DNA from: Cytophagales bacterium UBA2561
Lineage (GTDB): Bacteria; Bacteroidota; Bacteroidia; Cytophagales; Thermoflexibacteraceae
Reading direction: 5' to 3'
Length of the DNA stretch: 64,000 bases
NCBI GenBank assembly: GCA_002340355.1
Contig: DDLX01000030.1
Coordinates: forward strand, 14,747-78,746
Shown piece after piece: positions 46,456 through 56,313 of the stretch (the first letter of the stretch is position 1; every line of letters begins with the position of its first letter). Under the pieces are notes generated by a model that worked only from the letters and a program-made list of their open reading frames with translations, ran no database searches and was not told the DNA's origin. A program made the translations under genes and the position numbers.

Positions 46456-47319
46456 TTATTTTCTTCTTTTAGAATGGGTTCGCCCTCGATTAGTGGTTTT
46501 GATACGTCCCCTTCCTCTATACCGAGAATGAGGAGGCTCTCCTTCTCGTGGGAATATATAACGAACTCCTATAGAAATTGCCCAGAAATTCACTAATTGA
46601 GTTTCTTTAATCGTAGTATAAGATTTGTTATTGTAAGCACTCAGATAGTCATTCAATGTTTTATCACCGACTGTTCCCTTTCCAACTGCGTCTCGATAAG
46701 CCAAATAACCATTTACCTCTTCTGAGGGATTCACATAGGAATTAGTATGAATTCCTAATCTTCCCTCCATAAATACTAAAAATGATGTTCGAGGAAGTGC
46801 GCTTTCTAATCCTAGTCCTACATTAAGATGTGTTCCAATCACTCGTTCATCTTCAAATAATTTAGCTTCAGAAACATACGGATTCGGAATTGTAGAATCA
46901 AAAACATGATGTCGTATTGTCCCACCTGCTAAGACATAGACTCCACCAAACTCATAAGTCGAAAATCGAAAAGGATAATAGACAAAATCACAGTCCCATT
47001 CCATCATCGAAAAATCGGAAGTGATATTATAATAAGGAGCATTAGGATAATATTTTTTGTACTCTACGGCTTGTGCTGGATAGTAAGTATAGCCAAAATT
47101 GATTCGAAACTTATTTTTACCATACATAAACAATAGTCTCGCTCCGTGCATTCGTGGGAAATATTCTGGCGCACCAATGGGGTACATTTCTCTCTTTCCA
47201 AAATACCTTGAACGGCTTACACCCAAGCCTGCACTAAAGTGTCCAATACTGTTTTGAGCTACGATTTCTGATATATAACTACTTGAAAATAAAAGAACTA
47301 AAAGAATTATTTTTTTCAT
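46456..47319 (-). CDS. Outer-membrane beta-barrel-type protein with basic C-terminal tail
   Basis: A 287-residue protein from the Met at 47319; upstream in-frame Met codons at 47325 and 47373 exist, but the signal peptide MKKIILLVLLFSSSYIS fits the later start. After the signal it shows alternating beta-type strands (HFSAGLGVSRSRYF, KFRINFGYTYYP, GGVYVLAGGTIRHHVF, LNVGLGLE, VNFWAISIGVRYIFP) typical of an outer-membrane barrel. The end is unusually basic (RYRGRGRIKTTNRGRTHSKRRK). Function is unknown. Confidence 0.6.
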   Translation of the reverse strand: MKKIILLVLLFSSSYISEIVAQNSIGHFSAGLGVSRSRYFGKREMYPIGAPEYFPRMHGARLLFMYGKNKFRINFGYTYYPAQAVEYKKYYPNAPYYNITSDFSMMEWDCDFVYYPFRFSTYEFGGVYVLAGGTIRHHVFDSTIPNPYVSEAKLFEDERVIGTHLNVGLGLESALPRTSFLVFMEGRLGIHTNSYVNPSEEVNGYLAYRDAVGKGTVGDKTLNDYLSAYNNKSYTTIKETQLVNFWAISIGVRYIFPREGEPPHSRYRGRGRIKTTNRGRTHSKRRK

Positions 47320-47420
47320 TGTCATTTGTGATTCGATTCTTAGAATGTTCATAAAATTGCCTAAAAACTTCACTTCTAAAACCCTTAATCGCCTTGAAAT
47401 ATTGCCAAATTTTCAAAAAC

Positions 47421-48785
47421 CTAAAACGAAATCCGTTTTTTGACTTTCTGAGTACGCAAATAAGTCGTTAAAATCTGACGTACATCATGGTTATCAGCAT
47501 AATATTCGATTTCGTCTTTAAAACCTTGTAAGTCTTTAATCAGTTCATTTATCTCTATAAATCCAAAACCCAAATAAACACCCTTTTCGACTATCACTAT
47601 CGCTCGTTCGTCTATCGTTCGCCCCTCATCAATAACTACAAAAGTCTCATCCCGAAATGTGAAACTTTTCAAGGCTTTCTGTACTCTAAGATTATAACTA
47701 TCAGGAAGTTCTTGCCCTATACAAGCTCCTTGACAATTGCCAACTTCAAAGTGAAAACAGCCATTTCCAGCATTACCGTATAAGTCATTAAAAGTTTGAC
47801 AAAGTTCATATTTAGCTGTTAAGGCATACAGGTAAGATTTGGCTCTATCAATGGTAGCGAAGGTAGTCAACGGACTTTCTCGGACTCTAGAAGTTTTTCC
47901 GATATGGATTCCCAAGTAGCCTTTTTCGTTGGTTTTAAGATAAATCCCATAATGTTGCATCATTCGCCGTTGCGCCCGATTATAATGGGGTTGATGTTTT
48001 TTGATTTCATCTGATTCCTTTAATAGTGCCACTAGTTCACTTCCTGTAAGTAGATAATCAATATGAGCAATGCGATTTTTCATTTCGAGAGCCTTACGAG
48101 TCGAAGTATTATAAAAATGTGCCAAAACTCGCTGTCGGATATTTTTACTTTTGCCAATATAAATTAATGCTCCTTTTTCATCTCGAAAATAATAAACTCC
48201 CGTATCTTCAGGCAGATTTTCAATGATTGATTTATCTAGATCTGTGTGTAATCCTGAGATATTAATCGCTAATTTTCCTTGAATTTCTTCTTCTCCAACC
48301 TCCAATAATTTTTGAAAAAGCTCTACGGTAGCACGAGCATCTCCTGCGGCTCGGTGGCGATTTTTAATAGTAATATTCAGATCACTACATAATTTTCCAA
48401 GCGCATAAGATCGATGTCCTTTCAGTAGTTTTCGACTTAATTGAACAGTGCAAAGTGTTTTTCGATTGAAATGTCCGCCAAGTCGTTTGAACTCATGCTT
48501 AAGAAACCAATAATCAAAATTGGCATTATGAGCGACAAAGATTTTATTTTCAGTCATTTTATAAATCTTCCGAGCTACTTCATAAAACTTAGGCGCATCC
48601 TGAAGCATTTCATTGGTAATGCCCGTCAATTGAGTAATTGGTAAAGGAATAGACTTTTCGGGATTAATAAGTGTTTCAAAAGAATCGGTAATCGTTTTTC
48701 CATCAAATAAAAATAAGGCAACTTCTGTAATTCGTTCGTGTCGTGCCGTACCGCCTGTAGTTTCTACATCTACAATCACATACAT
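47421..48785 (-). CDS. DnaQ-like exonuclease fused to a GIY-YIG nuclease domain
   Basis: A 454-residue protein. Residues 1-170 form a DEDDh exonuclease: VIVDVETTGGTARHERITE, VAHNANFDYWFLKHEFKRL and HRAAGDARATVELF. A GIY-YIG nuclease domain follows at about 195-270 (TGVYYFRDEKGALIYIGKSKNIRQRVLAHF), and the rest resembles the UvrC N-terminal region. The combination of epsilon-like exonuclease and UvrC/Cho-like nuclease is common in Bacteroidota and is thought to work in repair. It is adjacent to the Fur gene, 3 bp away on the same strand. Confidence 0.88.
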   Translation of the reverse strand: MYVIVDVETTGGTARHERITEVALFLFDGKTITDSFETLINPEKSIPLPITQLTGITNEMLQDAPKFYEVARKIYKMTENKIFVAHNANFDYWFLKHEFKRLGGHFNRKTLCTVQLSRKLLKGHRSYALGKLCSDLNITIKNRHRAAGDARATVELFQKLLEVGEEEIQGKLAINISGLHTDLDKSIIENLPEDTGVYYFRDEKGALIYIGKSKNIRQRVLAHFYNTSTRKALEMKNRIAHIDYLLTGSELVALLKESDEIKKHQPHYNRAQRRMMQHYGIYLKTNEKGYLGIHIGKTSRVRESPLTTFATIDRAKSYLYALTAKYELCQTFNDLYGNAGNGCFHFEVGNCQGACIGQELPDSYNLRVQKALKSFTFRDETFVVIDEGRTIDERAIVIVEKGVYLGFGFIEINELIKDLQGFKDEIEYYADNHDVRQILTTYLRTQKVKKRISF

Positions 48786-48788
48786 AGT

Positions 48789-49193
48789 TTATTGGTTACA
48801 TTTTTTACAAGTCCCAAGAACTAAAAAATTAACATTTCGAATCGTATAACCTTCGGGCAGTGGAAAATTTTCGGCAGTAATATCTGTTAGACAAGAAATG
48901 TTCCCACAATCTTCGCATTTAAAATGAATATGTTCATGATGATGGATTTCTTTCTGAGGTTTCGAAAACGCATAACGTACTACCTTATCTGTATCTACAA
49001 TACGATAAATCAAACCTTTCTCTTGAAATAAGTTCAAAATTCGATAAATCGTAACTCTATCACAATCAGGAAATTTGCTTTGTAAGTCCCGTTGAGAGAT
49101 AGGTTTAGATTCGTCTAAAAAAAATTGTAAAATTCCTAGTCGATGTGCGGTTTTTCGAAGTTGATATTTTTTTAAAAGAGTAATTGCCTTCAT
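48789..49193 (-). CDS. Fur family metalloregulator
   Basis: A 134-residue Fur/Zur/PerR family repressor. The N-terminal winged helix ends around ISQRDLQSKFPDCDRVTIYRILNLFQ. The metal site includes HHHEHIHFKCEDCGNISCL, with the CxxC zinc pair, and a second pair in GTCKKCNQ. It would sense iron, zinc or peroxide; the sequence does not settle which. It is preceded by a 452-bp non-coding region and followed after 3 bp by the nuclease gene. Confidence 0.87.
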   Translation of the reverse strand: MKAITLLKKYQLRKTAHRLGILQFFLDESKPISQRDLQSKFPDCDRVTIYRILNLFQEKGLIYRIVDTDKVVRYAFSKPQKEIHHHEHIHFKCEDCGNISCLTDITAENFPLPEGYTIRNVNFLVLGTCKKCNQ

Positions 49194-49645
49194 AATTCAT
49201 TTGCCTATATTTCGTTTAAGGTTTCAACATACATAATTTGAACGAAATCCTTCAAAATTTCTTTCCTAATTCCCCCCAGAAACTTCATCTGAGAAGTAGT
49301 TTATCTATAATTTCTCAGATTTTATGAAATATGTCTAATAATGGATTTTAGAATCAATAAAAGCAAATGATAATAGGGTGGGATAATAAAAAAATAATTT
49401 TGAATTACCTAATTTATTTAGAACTATTCTATATAATTTTCAGCGTTTCGAAGTCCTTATTTTTCTTAGTAATATTGTGGGTGCTACGGTATTTGATACA
49501 GATACCAACCAAAACTAATTTTGTAATCCGTTAAATTATAACGAATTACGGCTTTAGGTAGATAAAATCAAAAATCTATAGGCTTCACAATGAGGTGTCG
49601 ATATTGCCGTAAGGTTACAAGTAACTCTTAACATTTATTAAAGAT
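49194..49645. other. Non-coding divergent promoter region
   Basis: This 452-bp gap lies between the divergent fur-type gene and acnB. It is AT-rich and has no gene or RNA I can identify. It presumably carries promoters of both genes. No exact TAnnTTTG box stands out close to the acnB start. Confidence 0.5.
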
Positions 49646-52426
49646 ATGAACACTTATAACGATTACATCAAGGAGATCGAAGAGCGAAAAGGTCAAGGGC
49701 TTAATCCAAAGCCAATTGATGGTGCAGAATTGCTAAGTGAAATCATTGAGCAGATTAAAGATGTAGAGAATAAACACCGAGAAGATTCTCTTCACTTCTT
49801 TATTTATAATACTTTACCTGGAACAACCAGTGCGGCTGGAGTGAAAGCTAAGTTTTTAAAGGAAATTATTCTTGGTGAGTCTGTTGTCAAGGAAATCACA
49901 CCTACTTTTGCTTTTGAATTATTATCTCACATGAAGGGAGGTCCTTCTGTTGAGGTATTGCTTGATTTGGCGTTAGGTGATGTTGCTTCAACTGCCCAAA
50001 AAGCAGCAACAGTACTTAAAACACAAGTTTTCCTTTATGAAGCGGATACCGAACGACTCGAAAAAGCATTCAAGGAAGGTAATGAAATCGCTAAAGAACT
50101 TATCGAAAGTTACGCTCAGGCAGAATTCTTTACCAAACTTCCTGATGTAGAAGAAGAAATTCAGATTGTAACATATATTGCTGGTGTTGGTGATATTTCT
50201 ACAGATTTGCTTTCACCTGGGGCGGATGCTCACTCACGTTCTGACCGAGAGCTGCACGGACAATGTATCTTTGAGCATAATAAAGAAATGCAAAAAGAAG
50301 TATTGGCACTCAAAGAACAACATCCTGATAAACGTGTCATGTTAATCGCTGAAAAAGGAACAATGGGCGTTGGTTCTTCGCGAATGTCAGGGGTAAATAA
50401 TGTGGCATTATGGACAGGTGTTCCTTCAAGTCCATATGTACCATTTATTAACATTGCTCCAGTAATTGCAGGTACAAACGGAATTGCTCCGATTTTCTTG
50501 ACGACTGTTGGCGTAACAGGTGGTATCGGAATTGACTTGAAAAATTGGGTAACCAAAAAAGATGAGAATGGTAATGTTGTCGTTGATGCGGAAGGAGAGC
50601 CCGTTCTAGAGCAAGTTTATTCGGTGGATACAGGTACAGTTCTGACTATCAATACGAAAGAAAAGAAATTATACAATGGAGATCAAGAACTAAAAGATAT
50701 TTCAGAGGCTTTAACTCCTCAAAAAATGGAGTTTATCAAAGCAGGTGGTTCTTATGCAGTAGTTTTCGGTAAAAAATTACAAACTTTTGCTTGTAGCGTA
50801 TTGGGAATTGATGCGCCTCAAGTTTATGCACCTTCTAAAGAGATTTCAATTGAAGGACAAGGTTTGACTGCCGTTGAGAAAATCTTCAATAAAAACTCAG
50901 TAGGCACGGCTTCAAGTAACGATTTATATTCAGGTTCTAATGTTCGAGTGAAAGTCAATATCGTTGGTTCTCAGGATACTACAGGTTTGATGACTTCGCA
51001 GGAATTAGAAATGATGGCAGCTACGGTTATTTCACCAACAGTTGATGGTGCTTATCAGTCAGGTTGTCATACGGCTTCGGTTTGGGATGATAAATCAAAA
51101 GCCAATATCCCTCGTTTGATGAAGTTTATGAATGACTTCGGTTTGATTACGGCTCGTGACCCAAAAGGTGTCTATCACTCAATGACTGATGTAATTCACA
51201 AGGTGTTGAATGATATTACGATTAACGATTGGGCAATTATCATTGGTGGCGATTCTCATACGAGAATGTCCAAAGGTGTTGCTTTTGGTGCTGACTCTGG
51301 AACAGTTGCTTTGGCACTGGCTACAGGCGAAGCCACCATGCCAATTCCAGAATCAGTTAAGGTTACGTTTAAGGGTCAAATGAGAAGTTTCATGGATTTT
51401 CGTGATGTGGTTCATGCGACTCAGCAACAAATGTTGAAAAAATTTGGTGGTGAAAACGTATTCCAAGGACGAGTTATTGAGGTTCATATTGGTACTTTGA
51501 CTTCTGACCAAGCCTTTACCTTTACCGATTGGACGGCAGAAATGAAAGCCAAAGCCTCCATCTGTATTTCAGAAGATGAAACACTTATTGAGTCATTGGA
51601 AATTGCTAGAGACCGTATCCAAATCATGATTGATAAAGGAATGGATAACGAAAAACAAGTGCTTCAAGGCTTGATAGACAAGGCAAATACCAGAATTGAA
51701 GAAGTGAAATCTGGCGAAAAATCAGCATTAAAACCAGATGCGAATGCGAAATATTATGCTGAGGTAGTTATTGATTTGGACGAAATTGCTGAGCCAATGA
51801 TTGCTGATCCAGATGTACATAACGAGGATGTCTCTAAACGTTATACGCACGATGTTATTCGACCATTATCTTTCTATGGTGGAACGAAACAAGTTGATTT
51901 GGGATTTGTGGGTTCTTGTATGGTTCACAAAGGAGATATGAAAATTTTGGCTCAAATGTTAAAAAACATTGAGGCACAACAAGGTCGTGTCGAGTTTAAT
52001 GCACCATTGGTCGTTGCTCCTCCAACTTACAACATTGTTGATGAATTGAAAGCAGAAGGCGATTGGGAAGTATTAGAAAAATACTCTGGTTTTGTTTTTG
52101 ATGATGATGCGCCAAAAGATGCCGCTCGTACGAAATACGAAAATATGCTTTACTTAGAGCGTCCAGGGTGTAACTTATGTATGGGTAACCAAGAAAAAGC
52201 TGAGCCAGGTGATACAGTAATGGCGACTTCTACCCGTTTATTCCAAGGACGAGTTGTAAAGGATTCGGGTGAGAAAAAAGGGGAATCTTTGTTATCTTCT
52301 ACGCCAGTTGTTGTTTTATCGACAGTTTTAGGTCGAACTCCGACAATGGAAGAATATGAAGCCGCAGTTGATGGAATTGTCTTAACAAGATTTAAACCAT
52401 CGCAAAAACAGTTGGTTTTAGGATAA
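49646..52426 (+). CDS. acnB: Bifunctional aconitate hydratase 2 / 2-methylisocitrate dehydratase
   Basis: A 926-residue AcnB-type aconitase catalysing citrate to isocitrate in the tricarboxylic acid cycle, and often 2-methylisocitrate dehydration. The N-terminal HEAT-like domain precedes the swivel domain (SPGADAHSRSDRELHGQC, MLIAEKGTMGVGSSRMSGV). The three cluster-binding cysteines are in GAYQSGCHTASVW and in ERPGCNLCMGNQ. Length is normal. It is followed by an intrinsic terminator at 52450. Confidence 0.96.
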   Translation: MNTYNDYIKEIEERKGQGLNPKPIDGAELLSEIIEQIKDVENKHREDSLHFFIYNTLPGTTSAAGVKAKFLKEIILGESVVKEITPTFAFELLSHMKGGPSVEVLLDLALGDVASTAQKAATVLKTQVFLYEADTERLEKAFKEGNEIAKELIESYAQAEFFTKLPDVEEEIQIVTYIAGVGDISTDLLSPGADAHSRSDRELHGQCIFEHNKEMQKEVLALKEQHPDKRVMLIAEKGTMGVGSSRMSGVNNVALWTGVPSSPYVPFINIAPVIAGTNGIAPIFLTTVGVTGGIGIDLKNWVTKKDENGNVVVDAEGEPVLEQVYSVDTGTVLTINTKEKKLYNGDQELKDISEALTPQKMEFIKAGGSYAVVFGKKLQTFACSVLGIDAPQVYAPSKEISIEGQGLTAVEKIFNKNSVGTASSNDLYSGSNVRVKVNIVGSQDTTGLMTSQELEMMAATVISPTVDGAYQSGCHTASVWDDKSKANIPRLMKFMNDFGLITARDPKGVYHSMTDVIHKVLNDITINDWAIIIGGDSHTRMSKGVAFGADSGTVALALATGEATMPIPESVKVTFKGQMRSFMDFRDVVHATQQQMLKKFGGENVFQGRVIEVHIGTLTSDQAFTFTDWTAEMKAKASICISEDETLIESLEIARDRIQIMIDKGMDNEKQVLQGLIDKANTRIEEVKSGEKSALKPDANAKYYAEVVIDLDEIAEPMIADPDVHNEDVSKRYTHDVIRPLSFYGGTKQVDLGFVGSCMVHKGDMKILAQMLKNIEAQQGRVEFNAPLVVAPPTYNIVDELKAEGDWEVLEKYSGFVFDDDAPKDAARTKYENMLYLERPGCNLCMGNQEKAEPGDTVMATSTRLFQGRVVKDSGEKKGESLLSSTPVVVLSTVLGRTPTMEEYEAAVDGIVLTRFKPSQKQLVLG

Positions 52427-52449
52427 TTATTTCTTAAAATATAAAATTC

Positions 52450-52482
52450 AAAAAGCCCGAATCGTGAGATTTGGGCTTTTTT
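52450..52482 (+). terminator. Rho-independent terminator of acnB
   Basis: AAAAAGCCC at 52450-52458 and GGGCTTTTTT at 52473-52482 pair, extended inward by AATC/GATT, with a 4-nt loop and a T run. It lies 24 bp after the acnB stop. Confidence 0.85.
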
Positions 52483-52530
52483 GATTTACTAAAATTTCGT
52501 ATCTTCGTAACATTCATAATCACTTTTGCA

Positions 52531-53265
52531 ATGCCAGAAACTTTAAAACTTTCTATTCCTCAATCATTTGACTTTACCCCAAAAGTCATAGAGGAAATTC
52601 AATTGCAAAATCATAAATATCAGTTTGGAATAATTGATAATCAATTTATTATTAATTGCTCAAAAGAACAAATCACGGAAATTTTTGAGCTTTATTTTCC
52701 AGTATCCATTTTGCAAAATGATGATTTTTTAGTTGCCTTAGCCGATGAAAATCAGGATTATAAACTGGAAGTCGACCAATCTAAAATTTACATTTCACGC
52801 ATGGGAACAATTGAAGTAATTTCTGCTTTTACTGCCCTGATTATCTTTACGTTGACGGCTTGGGCGCGATACAAAAAAAATGGAAAAGTCTATTCCGAAA
52901 GTGCAGGTTATCACCTCAAAGCGATTGGTCAAAAACGTTGTCCTGATGCGTCATTTATTGATTTTGAAGATGTTGCCAGAGAAATCCTAAAGCAAAATAA
53001 ACACCTCGAACACCCGCCTACCTTAGCTTTGGAAGTCATTTCTAACGAATATGATTTGCCAAAAGAAATCCAGAAAATGGAAAAAGCATGGATGAAAGCA
53101 GGAACAAAAGTGGGAGTTTTAGTCAATCCTTATACCCAAAAATATATGGTTTTTGAAGGAAAATCGAAACAAGAATTTGATTTCAAAACCGTTTTCAAAC
53201 ATCAAAAATTAGACGAATTAGAAATTGATTTTGATGCGCTTTGGCGTGAAGCATCGGATGAATAA
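52531..53265 (+). CDS. Uma2 family endonuclease-like protein
   Basis: A 244-residue protein from the ATG at 52531; a longer frame reaching into the acnB terminator is not credible. The Uma2/DUF820 PD-(D/E)XK fold is seen in AIGQKRCPDASFIDFED, PPTLALEVISNEYDL (the ExK-like strand) and GVLVNPYTQKYMVF. TATCTTCG at 52500-52507 is one mismatch from a -7 box. Uma2 proteins are often associated with mobile DNA, and their role is unclear. It is the first of three nuclease-like genes next to the regulator array. Confidence 0.8.
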   Translation: MPETLKLSIPQSFDFTPKVIEEIQLQNHKYQFGIIDNQFIINCSKEQITEIFELYFPVSILQNDDFLVALADENQDYKLEVDQSKIYISRMGTIEVISAFTALIIFTLTAWARYKKNGKVYSESAGYHLKAIGQKRCPDASFIDFEDVAREILKQNKHLEHPPTLALEVISNEYDLPKEIQKMEKAWMKAGTKVGVLVNPYTQKYMVFEGKSKQEFDFKTVFKHQKLDELEIDFDALWREASDE

Positions 53266-53419
53266 AATTTTCGTATTGTGGATTCGATACGTTAGAATGA
53301 TAAAAGTGGAATGTCTGACATACTGGAGTGTCGTTCTTGGGTCGAGTCAGAGACTCGTAGGATTTTTACGGCTGAATGACGCTATGCTAAACACTCAGGC
53401 GAACGGGGGTAGTTAGAAA

Positions 53420-53435
53420 AATAGTAGGGTAGAGT
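53420..53435. repeat. Single right-end repeat of the MITE-like family
   Basis: ATAGTAGGGTAGAGT matches the right terminal repeat of elements 1 and 2. No left half is visible; upstream is a GC-richer stretch (around 53330-53410) unlike its surroundings. It could be a solo end or a relic. Confidence 0.5.
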
Positions 53436-53481
53436 ACTGTTTTAATATACGAATTATATTAAAAAAAAATCATGTAGTAAA

Positions 53482-55161
53482 ATGAAAATCCCAACAGCAC
53501 AGATAATTCTTAACTATGAGTTAGTTTATAATGAAAATCCTCCTGAAAATAGACTATCTATTTTAGAGGGCGTTTGTGTAGAACACATCTTATATGAAAT
53601 TGCAGGTTTAAATCACAGGCTTAAATCAAAAATCCAACTTGATTTTGATACAACCTTAGATTCACAAGTTAGAGAATTAAAGCACTTTGCTAGAGTAGCC
53701 TCCACACACAATATTTTTGCTAAAGTAGCAGCAAAACATACTGACTTTCGTTATAAAAATTATCCTTTAATATTTAATCGCCCTGCATGTTTGTTTGCTA
53801 TGGAAGAAATTATTAATTCTTATGAGCTAAAAAAAATCCCAAATTATAAACTTGATGCGATTGGATTCGATAAAATTCTAAAGTATTTAGTTGCAGTAAA
53901 CTCCGAAATTCTCAAAATTCAGAACGAGAATAATAATAATGAAGAAGAGTTCGACCTTGAGAGATTTAATCCTCCATTACTTCCTTTAAATGATTTATTT
54001 GTTGAAACAGATATTTTTTTTACTGTACATAGAGGCGTTAAGTTAATAGATTACTTTCTTAAAAATAATAGGTTTGGAAAAGATGTACAATCGTATTTTA
54101 ATGAAGTTGTTAGGTTTAATTCTGATGAATATTTTTATAGAATAGTAAATCTTTATATACATGAAACTTCAGAAAATGATGATAATTTAAACTTTCATTA
54201 TCAGATACAACCAGAAAAAAATCAATGGACTATTTTTGACGCACTAAGCATTCGCATTAAAAATAAGGAAACGCATAAACTTATAAGTCTAAAAAAGTCA
54301 CCTTTTATCAAAATTAATGATGAACAATTCATTTTATCAGATAACACATTTCTAATTGATAAATTATATTATCAACTGATTAATGATATTTGGTTTGACA
54401 AAATCAGAAATATTAAAGAAAATGGAAAAAACAAGCATAATATTAAATCATATAGAGGGTTATTTGGTAGTTTTCTTGAGTCTTATATAAGTGAAATACT
54501 CACCAGTGCTTTCTCAAAATATAGATATGCAAAACTATTACTTTTTGATGAGCTTAAAGTCCAAACTAAATTAGGAGAAATAGAAGTTTCTGATATTTAT
54601 TTAAGATATAATACTAAAATTATATTGGGTGAAGTTAAGTCAAGTAATATTTATGATAAAGAAAAGTATGGGGGAGATATAGATACATTATACAGAAATG
54701 ATAGAAATACATTCTTCAAAACATTTGGTTTGAATCAGGTCGTAGAATCTATTAAAAATCTTCAAAGTTTGATGTTAGAATTGGATGACAAATTTCCTAA
54801 AGGAAAAACAGTAACAATTTATCCTATTATTATCATAAATGATAAAATTTTTAAAACCCCTTTCATAGCTCAAATATTTAATTTAAGATTTCAAGAATTA
54901 ATAAGTACGCTTGATACAAAAAAATACAGAATTTTAAGTCTACAATTAATCCATGTAAATGAGATTGAACGATTAGAAGAATATTTATCAAATAATCCTA
55001 AAGAGATTTGGGAAATTTTAAAAGTTAAGAAGAAGCAAAAAGGTTTTGTACCACCTTTTGAACAAGTCGTTGACTCAGTTGTCAAAACAAGAAAGCCTCC
55101 AGTCAAAATAAAGAATTCATGGATTGAAATAGCAACCAGATTTAATAAAAACCCACAATAA
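53482..55161 (+). CDS. Unknown protein with a candidate PD-(D/E)XK nuclease core
   Basis: A 559-residue protein of no family I recognise. About residues 360-390 show a restriction-nuclease-like pattern: GEIEVSDIYLRYNTKIILGEVKSSN, with Glu/Asp spaced before a Glu-x-Lys on a predicted strand. The N-terminal half is long and helical. The very AT-rich codon use matches the accessory region. It could belong to a DNA-defence or repair system. Its position between Uma2 and Rpn-like genes supports a nuclease role, but this is inference. Confidence 0.5.
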   Translation: MKIPTAQIILNYELVYNENPPENRLSILEGVCVEHILYEIAGLNHRLKSKIQLDFDTTLDSQVRELKHFARVASTHNIFAKVAAKHTDFRYKNYPLIFNRPACLFAMEEIINSYELKKIPNYKLDAIGFDKILKYLVAVNSEILKIQNENNNNEEEFDLERFNPPLLPLNDLFVETDIFFTVHRGVKLIDYFLKNNRFGKDVQSYFNEVVRFNSDEYFYRIVNLYIHETSENDDNLNFHYQIQPEKNQWTIFDALSIRIKNKETHKLISLKKSPFIKINDEQFILSDNTFLIDKLYYQLINDIWFDKIRNIKENGKNKHNIKSYRGLFGSFLESYISEILTSAFSKYRYAKLLLFDELKVQTKLGEIEVSDIYLRYNTKIILGEVKSSNIYDKEKYGGDIDTLYRNDRNTFFKTFGLNQVVESIKNLQSLMLELDDKFPKGKTVTIYPIIIINDKIFKTPFIAQIFNLRFQELISTLDTKKYRILSLQLIHVNEIERLEEYLSNNPKEIWEILKVKKKQKGFVPPFEQVVDSVVKTRKPPVKIKNSWIEIATRFNKNPQ

Positions 55162-55302
55162 TATTAAATCCCAAGTAATAAAACTGGATTTTTTAGGTCG
55201 CCGTAATGACCAAAGAAGCATGAGGAATATTCTTGAAATTATTCAGCACTTCCCCAAAATTTTTAAACAATCTCTTTACATCAATCAAACCTGTTTTTTC
55301 CT

Positions 55303-55310
55303 TATATTTG
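55303..55310 (+). promoter_or_regulatory. Candidate -7 box for the Rpn-type gene
   Basis: TATATTTG, an exact TAnnTTTG match, ends 16 bp before the ATG at 55327. Confidence 0.5.
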
Positions 55311-55326
55311 TTAAAAAGAAAAGATT

Positions 55327-56184
55327 ATGAGAAAAAAACTTATTCGGTTTGATTGGGCAATCAAAAAGTTACTTCGCCACAAAGCTAATTTTGGGATTTT
55401 AGAAGGCTTTCTATCTGAGTTACTGCGTTTTGACGTAACTATCGAAAGTATTTTGGAAAGTGAAGGCAACAAACAAGACCAATACGATAAATACAATCGA
55501 GTGGATATTTTGGTCAAATCAGATAAAAATGAACTGATGTTGGTAGAAGTCCAAAACGATTCCGAAGTCGATTATTTTCATCGGATGTTGTATGGTGTTT
55601 CCAAATTAGTAACCGAATACATCCAAGAAGGTGAACCCTACGGCACGATAAAAAAAACCTATTCGATTAATATTGTGTATTTCGGTTTAGGACAAGGCAA
55701 GGATTATGTCTATGAGTACAAAGGTGAATTTGTTGGCTTGCACAATCATGATGTTTTATTTCCCACTGCTTTGCAAGCTCAAAACTACAATATCAAAAAC
55801 GTAGCAGATATTTTTCCGAAATACTACATTTTGAAAGTCAATAATTTTAATGATGTAGCAAAAAGCACACTGGATGAGTGGATTTATTTCCTAAAAAACA
55901 GCGAAATAAAAGAAGAGTTTAAAGCCAAAGGTTTGGACAAAGCAAAGGAAAAATTGCGCTATGAAAAATTATCGGATGAGGAGAAAAAAATGTATGACCG
56001 CTTCCAAGAAAATAAACGTATCAAAATGAGTGTAGAATATACCGCCAAGTTAGAGGCAAAACAAGAAGAAAAAAGAAATATTGCGAAAAGTTTACTTGAA
56101 ACATCGCTTTCGAGTGACGAAATCGCAAAACATACAGGGCTGACTATTGAGCAAATAACACAGTTGCGAAAGGAACCAAAGTAA
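55327..56184 (+). CDS. Rpn family recombination-promoting nuclease / PD-(D/E)XK nuclease-type transposase protein
   Basis: A 285-residue protein of the Rpn/PD-(D/E)XK transposase family. RFDWAIKKLLRHKANFGILEGFLSELL, RVDILVKSDKNELMLVEVQND (Asp and Glu-x-Gln catalytic strand) and EVDYFHRMLYGVSKLVTEYI are the core. The C-terminal NIAKSLLETSLSSDEIAKHTGLTIEQI is the usual helix-turn-helix-like tail. Rpn proteins are DNA endonucleases linked to RecA-independent recombination. It directly precedes the array of regulator pairs. Confidence 0.87.
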   Translation: MRKKLIRFDWAIKKLLRHKANFGILEGFLSELLRFDVTIESILESEGNKQDQYDKYNRVDILVKSDKNELMLVEVQNDSEVDYFHRMLYGVSKLVTEYIQEGEPYGTIKKTYSINIVYFGLGQGKDYVYEYKGEFVGLHNHDVLFPTALQAQNYNIKNVADIFPKYYILKVNNFNDVAKSTLDEWIYFLKNSEIKEEFKAKGLDKAKEKLRYEKLSDEEKKMYDRFQENKRIKMSVEYTAKLEAKQEEKRNIAKSLLETSLSSDEIAKHTGLTIEQITQLRKEPK

Positions 56185-56313
56185 ATTATACAGTTTATTC
56201 CACTTGTTTGTAACTTTCAGGAAACCGATGACTACGGATGCAAATCCCACAAATTTTCAGATTTGACAGAAGAATATCAAATATTTCTATCTTTTAGTTA
56301 TTTAAATAACCTC

